This document shows positions 56,220-64,000 of a DNA stretch of 64,000 bases, in pieces; the first letter of the stretch is position 1, and each line of letters begins with the position of its first letter. Position numbers and translations under genes: made by a program. The stretch spans positions 4,545,501 through 4,609,500 of the forward strand of contig JAULSU010000005.1 in NCBI GenBank assembly GCA_030512335.1, written 5' to 3'. A model generated the notes under the pieces. The model was not told the origin of the DNA, did not search any database, and saw nothing but the letters and a program-made list of their open reading frames with translations. The stretch comes from Immersiella caudata (Eukaryota > Ascomycota > Sordariomycetes > Sordariales > Lasiosphaeriaceae).

Positions 56220-57412
56220 AAGAGAACGGAAATGAGAATGGGTGCGATAGTATGGACACTGGAATGAAGTTGTGGCGGATATAACGTAATACGGATGTTT
56301 TATCACAATTACAGGGAATGAAGTGGGCCTTCTGTCCTTGCTCAACTGACACCCTCTCAGGCTCTCCTCGTTATCATCGCCGGTCTAAGCCACGGCTACC
56401 CCGATGTTGCTCTCATAATGCCACCGTACCGACGTGTATGGGAGTATGAATGAAGGCGCCGCTCAGTTGATTTAGCTCCGCCTTTAAGTTCTTGTAACGT
56501 TCAGGTCAGAATTGTTTGACACATCCTGATGAACCCCCTAAGCCTCAGTATTCCCGATAAGACCAGATGTGCCCGCAGCGCTGTACATGGCGTCTGCTAG
56601 CTGTAAGGTGTTGCAATGGTATGTGCTTGGCAGATAGCAGTGCCGCTGAACTTTAGTGTGTAGGTGTGGTCGTGGCCTTTGACGGGATGGTGCTTCTTGT
56701 GAAGCAAGACGTACGGTGCGGCGGTCATGGTGGTTGGGTGCGTTGCTGTATCCTGCGAACAGATGTGTGCTGCCATGCTAGGGTTGACCGAGCTCGGTCG
56801 GAAGACAGTGCCATTGTGAATGATAAGCGGTATCTTCGTCATAGTGGGCTTGAGCCTGTTGGGGTTGTTAGAAGCAGGAAAATCGTAGATCAGAAGGGGG
56901 GGAGGAGGAACACGAGGTATTTTTGTTTTTGCCCAAGGTTTGAATACCTAAGGTTTGGATTACCAGCATTAGCCGGGCCTCTTCAAGGTTAGTATAACGC
57001 TGGCAAAAGGGCCACGGACGACATACGGTCGTCTGGGTGAGAGATCTGGGTGGGTCTATTGGGTGAAGGATGGAAGGAGATGACCATTGAGTAGCTGGAA
57101 AAATGATGATAAATCCCGATACTCCTCCATGATTTTTGCTCAAGGATACAGTGCTCTCCATTTCGGTCTCTTCTGTGCTTGGGGTGAAGGTCCTGATCTT
57201 TTTATCTCAAAGGCTACCAAAGGCTCAAGATGCTTCCTGTGTACGGCTCTCTTCTCCGCCTAATCATCGGTCGGCTGCCGCCCGTGCCGACGGCGACTCA
57301 ATGATTGGACGGAGTCAAGGCAACCCCCGCATTTCAGCTGTGCAATGCCAAGAGCGACTCCGCTCTTTCTGTTCAACGACCCCCGACCTCCGGGTTACGA
57401 CAGTTCAGCGGA
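56220..57412. other. intergenic region
   Basis: No gene was recognised. The frame of the next gene is open back to 57305, but the family-like start is the ATG at 57413. Confidence 0.5.
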
Positions 57413-58849
57413 ATGGATCCCCTATCCATCGCTACAGCGTGCCTGGCCCTCTCAAGCGCTGTCGGGAAAACGTCAATTACCATTACCAATTTCGTCGGCG
57501 GGTGTCGCGAAGCCCGCTCCGACTTGACGTCCATTTCTGGCGAACTCACGCAGCTGCATCTCGTCCTTGACCTGCTTAAAGACGACGCCGCAGCCAGTGA
57601 CGGCCGGGTAATTCCAGAGTCGCTCCAACTTCAGATCTTATCCATCATTAAGAACTGCTCAGCTGTCATCGATAATATCAACACGGTGCTTAACAAGCAT
57701 GCGAGCAAAGCTGGCGCTGCCAGATGGGTTGCATTTGGGAAGGCCGAAGTCGCTGGCCTACGAATGTCTCTTGAAGCCCATCGGGGGTCCCTCAGCTTAG
57801 TCCTGGAACTAGTCTCAGTCTCTGTCTCGAAAGCAATTCTCGGCGATGTCGCTGTGGTTCGGAGCGATGTTCACGACATCAAACAGGACACCAGCCAGAT
57901 CCCCCATATCATGGAAGAGTTGACCAGGCTCCGGGCCATAGTTGCTGGGGGTGAAATACCGTCAGCAACGATGGGGCGAAACTTTGTGCTCGAGAAGTAT
58001 CTCGACAGTCTCGCGTCCTACGCAGAGACCGTTTGCAGCGACGTGGTTTGGGACTCGGATGATGCAGGTTTGCACGCACCGTCCCAGAAGTCCAGCCATG
58101 ATAAGCTCGAAGCCCAAGGGAAGCCAGAAGTATCTCGATTAACAGGTTCTCACTCTGGTGAGCTCGCTGGGGAATCGCCAATTCAGGGACCGGGTCAGAA
58201 CACATCATCGCAGCCACCGCCCAGCCGAGAGCACCCGCCAAGCCAGGATCCAGGTAAAGGCATTGCAAATTCGTCGATTTCGGCGAGCGGTGAATCGAAG
58301 CTTCGGGATGTGCGCGAACATGGCCCCAAGCGTTTCGACAGACCTGAACGACGCCTTGACCTTTCACGAGGGCCTGAGAACTTTTCCCCGAGGGGTGGAA
58401 TGGCCCATGGCGGCGCGAGTTCGGACATAACAAGCCAGATCAGGAAGGAGGAGCCGCTCTTAGCCTCCCCAGACCCATCTTCAAAACTTTCAGCTCCATC
58501 ATCAGCTCTAAACGATTTTCGGTTGGCCAAGTACGGTAAAGACAGCGCCTCTGAGAACGACAAGACGCACCACCAGCCATTAACATCACACACTATCCCT
58601 CCCAAGCGCTTCGAGCGTGGGAAAACCCGACAAGCCGGTTCAAGCTCTCGGGACGGGAAGTTTAATTCAGCGAGTTCGAATGAGCAGCGAAATGCCACTT
58701 CACAGATGCTGCTGCCCTTGTTTCGCCCTGCAGAGATTTATAGGAGATATGAAGAGGAAAAAGCAAAGCAAAGTCTTGGACAGGGAGCACTGCCAGGTAG
58801 CGTCATCGATCAAAGCGGGGCGTCCCGGACTTCGAATGTCCCTGGATAA
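57413..58849 (+). CDS. Helo_like_N (fungal NLR-type N-terminal domain) protein
   Basis: The frame starts with MDPLSIATACLALSSAVGKT, the hallmark start of the fungal Helo_like_N domain found at the N-terminus of many STAND/NLR-like and related proteins. The domain spans about residues 1-190 (TSISGELTQLHLVLDLLKDD, VIPESLQLQILSIIKNCSAV, LEAHRGSLSLVLELVSVSVS, DIKQDTSQIPHIMEELTRLR). The linker motif FVLEKYLDSLASYAETVCSD follows, then about 240 residues of disordered Ser/Pro/Arg-rich sequence. The frame stops at 58849 without any NACHT or repeat domain. A Rho-type GTPase remnant lies directly behind in another frame. The domain is related to pore-forming HeLo cell-death modules, but activity is not claimed. 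An ATG 36 codons upstream is also in frame. Confidence 0.75.
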   Translation: MDPLSIATACLALSSAVGKTSITITNFVGGCREARSDLTSISGELTQLHLVLDLLKDDAAASDGRVIPESLQLQILSIIKNCSAVIDNINTVLNKHASKAGAARWVAFGKAEVAGLRMSLEAHRGSLSLVLELVSVSVSKAILGDVAVVRSDVHDIKQDTSQIPHIMEELTRLRAIVAGGEIPSATMGRNFVLEKYLDSLASYAETVCSDVVWDSDDAGLHAPSQKSSHDKLEAQGKPEVSRLTGSHSGELAGESPIQGPGQNTSSQPPPSREHPPSQDPGKGIANSSISASGESKLRDVREHGPKRFDRPERRLDLSRGPENFSPRGGMAHGGASSDITSQIRKEEPLLASPDPSSKLSAPSSALNDFRLAKYGKDSASENDKTHHQPLTSHTIPPKRFERGKTRQAGSSSRDGKFNSASSNEQRNATSQMLLPLFRPAEIYRRYEEEKAKQSLGQGALPGSVIDQSGASRTSNVPG

Positions 58850-59250
58850 GAAGCTGGAGCCGAGATGGCAGAAGGAAGTAACAAGAGGGGAATTACGCCT
58901 GAAATACAGACACTTCCCCCTGCAGAAGATCGGAGCGGCGCAATATATCGAAGTCTCGGCCGCCCGTAATGTGCAGGTACGGGATGTCTTTGAAGCAGCT
59001 GCGAGATTGGCACTAATCCCGCCAAACAAGAAACGTGAAGGGTTTCGCAGCTTGTTTGGAATCTTGGGAAAGGAAAGCTTGGGCAGCTTGCGCCTCCGAG
59101 GTGGCAGAAAGCGCCGAGAGCCAGACGGCAGTGGCCGTAAGGGTTTTTTATTCAAGAGATGGTACTTATCTTATACCGTTTCCATCTGCCCCCTGATTCA
59201 GTATCTAATCGCAGTAACTTGACTCTCCACAGGCTGAATATGTCGCACGA
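58800..59250 (+). pseudogene. truncated Rho-type small GTPase segment
   Basis: In frame 3, overlapping the end of the Helo_like_N frame, the sequence aligns with the C-terminal third of Rho GTPases: GLRMSLDKKLEPRWQKEVT (the region after NKxD/TDLR), then QKIGAAQYIEVSAARNVQV (G5 box; Rho family has E/CSA) and VFEAAARLALIPPNKKR. The P-loop, switch regions and NKxD box are absent upstream. An intron (GTACTT..CACAG, about 59161-59232) would lead to a short end ending TAG at 59250. I recall Helo_like_N-Rho fusions in fungi, so this is probably a decayed fusion with an internal deletion. A separate transcript is possible. Confidence 0.55.
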
Positions 59251-59489
59251 CAGATAGGAGGCCCCGGATATGTCGATGCCTTGGTCGAATCTGCACACGC
59301 TTGCCGAAAGTATTTGAAATCGCCAGGAGCTTGGCTTTGTAACTACCAAGCTCGAAGAAGAATAGCCTTTTTAACAAGTTGTTCGAAAAGGTAAACTGGG
59401 CCTATTCTAGTAGCGCCTGCTTGGTATGTAAAGGTACATGGTTCATAACGACTCGCAGTTCGGAGAATCATGTTATAAGTCGGGGGTAT

Positions 59490-61810
59490 TTATACAGGCG
59501 GAATGCCGCGCAAGTTGCCCTGAGGCTGTTTCCTTGCAAGCCAAGTATATAAATGTTGCGAGTATCTATGAAGCGTTTCCACTAAACGTACCCAATCGTC
59601 GAGGTGCAGGGGGGGGAATCCCACTCTTTGTACAGTTTCGTGCGGGTGAGCATCAATTTCAGCTTCAGTTACTGCGATTCTTTTCATCCATCGCCAAAGA
59701 GTGTCAAGAGTACCATGTGTCGCCCATTTAGGCCATGGCCGCACCAGGAAGTAGGCTACGGCAGTGTGTATGAGAATCGTCCCTGAGATGGATAGACCCA
59801 AGATGCTGGGAGTCGGTAGGAAGCCCAAGACGGCCTGAGGCATGTTGAAAATGCTGGCAACCAGGTCGAGCGAAGCGTAGAGCTAGAGAGTGGGTCAGAT
59901 ACAGGTGTGCGTGAAACAGGGATATTTTGTGGGAATCTTACAAAGACAACAAGAGTGATCTGCTGCGTAGAAATGTTGATGCGGTAGCTCCCCATGGCTA
60001 CTTGTCTGTCCGCCTGTTCAAATGTTAGCATGGAAAGAGGATGCCGGGGAGATGCAAAGTTAAGGTGGGAATCTTACAACAGGGCCTTTTGTCTTGATCA
60101 GCCAATCTTGGAGCAGTTTCAGCCACTCTAGCTTCAATTTTAGCGCACTACTGGTTTTTTTGAGGTTGATAACATGGCTAGTGCATATTTCTGAGATGAA
60201 GTAGCCTATGTTCCCCTTGAGAAACTGGCTGAACACGAGCGTCGTCTTAGTTAAACATGTAATTAGGTCGCCGACTACTTCGAGCATTTCGGAGTTCCAC
60301 TTATCGAACGCTTCGGCGTGGTCTATGGGCTTTGAATTATGTTGCGCTCGCGCAGATGGGCATCTGCAGGGGCCGTTAGAATGAAGACTGCAGTTACTGG
60401 AAACGGGTAAACATACCTCTTATACACCTCCTCCAACTTCTCCACGATATACCCCCACTCTTTTAGAACAATCCCAGCCCAAAAAGCCACAGCGGCGAGG
60501 AAGTACTCCCTAGCATCCCAAAAGATAGCACTGCTCGGACTGCCTTCTTGGTCGATCGGGACTCGGTTGTTCGGTAGTGGGTAGCCGCCCCTGAAGATAG
60601 GGTCGGAGAAGATGCCAGGCGTTTCTTTCCAAAACTTGTGGTGTCGTTTGGCTGAATCTTTTGACTTAGCTTCGTAGTAATCGTCCGTGACGCCATACAC
60701 GGTCCAATGCCGATCATGGGTACCACTCAGCACGATGGACGTTTGCGCTTCGTAGAGACACCACTTCCCTTCAGTCTTTGAAGTTGGCAGCACGGACAGA
60801 CAATCTAGAACCCTGGACCTCCGAAGAGGCTCGCCCTTTGACCATTGTCGAGTGTCAATTCGAAGGTTCCCGTTGTTGCGTAGCACGTAGAATGGTACAC
60901 TGAAGTGAAGAATGCACAGCTGCACTCCTTGGGGCTGTTGTGCGAGTCAACAAATGAGCTGGAGAGCGGTAGGTTCCTCCTCACTTGCATTCAAGGTCAC
61001 GCTGAGATGTGGGTTAGGCCGGATATGTTGGTAAAATAGGGCGATTAAAGCTGGCCTTTGGCTTCCATCGGAGGCTCTAGTGAGAGCCGAAATACCACGG
61101 GCGTCCATGCCAGAGAGGTATCTAGCAGGTGTGAGTGATGACATTCAAATGCAATGGAATCGGTTGTTTCCCACTTACACTATCCTCCTCACGCAGCATT
61201 TCTCACTGACGCAGTCCAAGTTGTCGGCACTTCCTATCGGCTGTCGAAGTTCTTCATTGAGCCCAGAATCGGTCAAGGCGCCTCGGTATGGTCGACTACG
61301 GTTAGCCCAGCACCCGACGCCCCTGACATCAACAATTGCAATGTGTTGAGGCCTCCACCTTCGCTCACTTCCAGAAACAACAATACCAACTTCGATAAAC
61401 GATGTGACATCTTTGACTTGGTCACGATGTTCGAGTTGGGCGCCACCATCGAGGCCCCGCATGAACCGTCGCACATCATTCGCTGGGTTGCTGTCCACGG
61501 GTCCCGTACCCGGCTCAACGGGTTGTGTCTCACTTTGCGCGCTGCTGTTTGGGGAGGCACCCTGTGGTTCGACCTGGGGTCGTGCCCCGACACCAACACC
61601 ACTGGGAACGGTCAAGTCATTGTCAAAGTCAGAGTTGGTGTCGGTGTCGGTGTCGGTGTCAGTTTCCGACTCGGACCCGGAGTCTTCAAGTTCAAGACTT
61701 TGTAGGGTTTCGAGGTCGAGGTAGGGCTCGCCTTCGAACGTGGCGTCTAAGTTTCTGGGGTGGGGTGAGGTGAAGGGCCAGGGGGTGGTGGCCCTTGAAC
61801 TCGGGCTCAT
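59490..61810 (-). pseudogene. CorA-like two-TM C-terminal membrane protein with internal TGA
   Basis: Five exons (61179-61810, 60417-61121, 60078-60363, 59942-60013, 59490-59882) join in phase to 696 codons. All have consensus splice sites. The N-terminal part is acidic, with the run SESETDTDTDTDTNSDFDND. The middle has QRPALIALFYQHIRPNPHLS, SIVLSGTHDRHWTVYGVTDD and an amphipathic region. The C-terminal helical part (LKLEWLKLLQDWLIKTKG) leads to two membrane segments (ITLVVFLYASLDLVASIFNM and SILGLSISGTILIHTAVAYF) laid out like fungal CorA-like proteins, though without a GMN loop motif. TGA at 60947-60949 falls in frame at codon 269, between TALQLIC and LAQQPQGVQLC. The frame is otherwise fully open on both sides. 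Nonsense mutation or read-through are both possible. Confidence 0.6.
61630..61665. repeat. hexanucleotide repeat inside coding exon
   Basis: Repeats of gtcggt on the plus strand encode alternating Asp-Thr in the minus-strand CorA-like gene. Slippage here would change the length of the acidic linker without a frameshift. Confidence 0.7.
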
Positions 61811-63776
61811 TGCGTACCTCCGGGCTACCCGAAGCTCCACTTCTCATGATGAAACCCGCTCAGGGGTTGAAGATCGCTCTGTCTTTCTCTAACTCTTTGG
61901 TCTTCTTACAGCGCTAAATACCCGTGCCATCAAAATAGCAGTTATCGCTCCCTGGACTTAAGAAATGAGGCTGATTGCCACGATCCGTTTGCCTTTCAGT
62001 CGCCTCATTCCTTCGATGGTGGCTTTGCACGAAGCTGTTCCACTTGAATAGAATGCACAAGTCTGGTGGCAATTCAAATTAGGCTCAGCTGACACCGAAA
62101 TGGCAGAAGATCTGGGTGAAACGACCCGCTTATTGCGTCCCACAGTCTTATTCGAGCGGATGTCATGCCGAAGCTTTGCACTCAAAGTTGCCGTAATTGC
62201 TGCTGCATGATATTTCGGAATCCTGCCCGGCGGCCGTAGGATGGTCGGGGAACTGTGCTCCGAAGCCGTCCCGTTTCTCCCTGGACTGGATTGGCGAAAA
62301 TCAAAATGTGCACTTGAACTTGACCATGACACGCCGAGCGCGTCGACAAGACCATATTTGCAGGATTCCCAGGGTTTTTACATTCCAATCAAGAGCCGAG
62401 AGCTGCAAGACGTGTCAAGTGCACTTTTCAGTCGTGGCACTGTGTGGTGGAAGGTGAAGAGGTTGCGTCAGGTGGAGAAGGCGGTACTGCATGAATGCAA
62501 GTCCTACAGTCTCGTGGGGCATGTGCGAGGTCTCGGCCCCTTTGTTCGGCAGTATTTACCATGTTGGTATTACAACTTTAAATACAAGCATAGCGTTTAA
62601 CTACTTCGTCTCTGTCCATGTGGATTGTGGATTGTCCCCGTCGTCCAAGACACCAAGGTTGGAAGCGAAAAGGGGCTCATTTCTTAGACATCCATTGGTC
62701 GAACCGATCATGTCAGTCCCGATACGTCCGGATCCACCCCGCATTCCGAGCCCACCTGAGGCATCTTATGCACGATACTTCAAGCCCTCTGGTTGGAAGC
62801 AAGTGTTACTTTTGCCCACTTTTACTCCTATTTTCGCTTCTCGTACCCGAGGCATGGCAAAAACGGGACAAGAGCGCAAACCCATACGTTAAAAAACGGG
62901 GATGATCCACAAGGCTCTGGGTTGGAGCTCGTAATCGACGATGACTTGGTCATAAAATGTCGCCTCCCATGCTGCACTGCGCCTGACTGCAGCGCAGTAC
63001 ACCAGCAAACTGCATCTCGCCTTATCTCTTGTTGGTAGCCCGCTACATCAACAGATTAAAAGCGCCTCCAATTTGCCCATTCTAGAACGATTGAAGTTTG
63101 CCATTGGCTGGAAGGATCCGCCATCGGGACTGCCCTCCAATCCCATACGCTGCAGTGGCTTTCACAGCGTGCATCAATGAGTTGTCCTGCCGGTGTTGAT
63201 CAGCTGCACCGCATACCGAGGCAGTGCACTTCACCATGGTGCGGCGGAATTTCCATTCGAGGATCCCGCATTAGCTGATCGTCTCCTCCAGCCTAGCAGC
63301 GCCACAAAGAAAAAAAGGACCACCGTTGTATGGATATGGACCTGTGTGAGTCTTCCCTCTTCCTGCACACGTATTGGACCATGAACGCAAACTGACTGGC
63401 CAATCTCTAAAGTGCTCTTGCGGCAGGAGCGGACCCGATCAGACGATTCAATGGACGGAATTTTGTCCTTCTTGCCACCACCAGCGGTGCACTCGTTGCG
63501 ACGCCCACAGAGTGAGGCAAGCAAGATGACCGCAGTCCGGGATACGAATGGGGTCCCCAATTCTAGAAGTAGAAGATGTGATAGTTGTACCTAGCCACCC
63601 TTAGAACCCGCTAATCCAGAAAACCCGCACGGGCACAGCCTTCCAAGCGGGGCCCCTCCCAGTCTCCCCAACCGTTCTAGTCCTTGTCGCCTCATTTTTA
63701 ACCGGCCGGGTTTCCTGATACAGAAGCCAACCATGACCTCGGGGCAGCAGAGCCTGGAGAATATGCTAAACAACTT
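61811..63776. other. intergenic region without a supported gene
   Basis: Nearly 2 kb. Overlapping short frames occur but none with family features. A poly-A stretch lies near 63307. Confidence 0.45.
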
Positions 63777-64000
63777 TCAGTCAACTCCTCGTCTATAGGT
63801 ATCCATAATGATAAATCTACCCGAAAGTCTCCTGAACTCACCTTTCCTCCTCTCCAACAAGTGGTTCTGTAGAAGCCCCGCATCTAAGCAAGATCCGTGC
63901 CATGCCTCTATGCCTAAACTGTGCTGCTAACGACAGCGGCGTCTGCGAAAGTTTATCCCTGGCCTCGACATCCGCTCCCCGGCCGAGAAGTGCTTCGGCT
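63777..64000 (-). CDS. ankyrin-repeat protein, 3' end only (runs off window)
   Basis: Minus-strand coding enters from the right edge. Codons read AEALLGRGADVEARDKLSQT, then PLSLAAQFRHRGMARILLRC and GASTEPLVGEEER. This is one and a half ankyrin repeats (the LLxxGADVEARDxxxxTPLxxAA pattern). A GTGAGT donor at 63841 and a CTATAG acceptor at 63793 join a tiny last exon, ending at a TGA (63777-63779). The rest of the gene lies beyond 64000. Other domains cannot be seen. Ankyrin repeats often form the C-terminal sensor of fungal NLR-like or HET proteins. Confidence 0.7.

Noticed and set aside
1..64000. tRNA, rRNA, CRISPR array or intact transposon
   Set aside because: No cloverleaf-like sequence, regularly spaced palindromic repeats, transposase/reverse-transcriptase motifs or long terminal repeats were noticed by eye on either strand. 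A tRNAscan and a repeat-library search would be decisive.

Overview
The window is nuclear DNA of a filamentous ascomycete (Pezizomycotina, probably Sordariomycetes). Most genes are split by short introns of about 48-137 bp with GT..AG borders and CTRAY-like branch points. The protein families are typical of such fungi: LaeA-like methyltransferases, rhodopsin-like integral membrane proteins, a CYP monooxygenase, HET-domain proteins, a zinc-cluster regulator, GH45 and GH55 glycoside hydrolases, a GMC oxidoreductase, an MFS sugar porter and a Helo_like_N protein. I saw no tRNA, rRNA, CRISPR array, intact transposon or secondary-metabolite backbone gene. Exon borders were worked out by hand from splice signals and reading phase.

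Left third (0-24 kb): an intact 8-exon LaeA-like methyltransferase (-), a rhodopsin-like 7-TM protein (+), the decayed copy of an uncharacterised Cys/His-rich fungal family, a long C2H2 protein (+), a second LaeA-like methyltransferase that is clearly a pseudogene, a weak minus-strand gene, a complete P450 (+), a six-cysteine secreted peptide (-), a HET-ankyrin gene with a frameshift and a premature stop, and a six-exon GH45 endoglucanase (-).

Middle (24-45 kb): a second rhodopsin-like protein (-), a gene-poor stretch holding degenerate tandem repeats of about 190 bp, a four-segment membrane protein, a single-pass cysteine-rich surface protein, a transcription factor combining C2H2 fingers with a Zn2Cys6 cluster, a GH55 glucanase (+), a heavily broken HET gene, a secreted alpha/beta hydrolase (-) and an MFS sugar transporter (-).

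Right third (45-64 kb): a gene-poor 3 kb, an uncharacterised gene, an M13 (neprilysin-like) metallopeptidase, a quinone-oxidoreductase-like enzyme, a frameshifted small membrane-protein gene, a GMC oxidoreductase, and an edge group of incompatibility/NLR-type parts: a Helo_like_N protein followed by a truncated Rho-type GTPase remnant, a CorA-like membrane protein with an in-frame TGA, and an ankyrin protein running off the end.

Two functional themes stand out. One is secreted plant or fungal wall turnover and uptake (GH45, GH55, GMC, hydrolase, sugar porter, M13). The other is fast-evolving self/non-self or cell-death genes (two HET genes, Helo_like_N, ankyrin). Many members of the second theme, and one methyltransferase, are broken. 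Most of the premature stops are explained by CpA-to-TpA changes, the signature of repeat-induced point mutation (RIP), although ordinary decay is not excluded.
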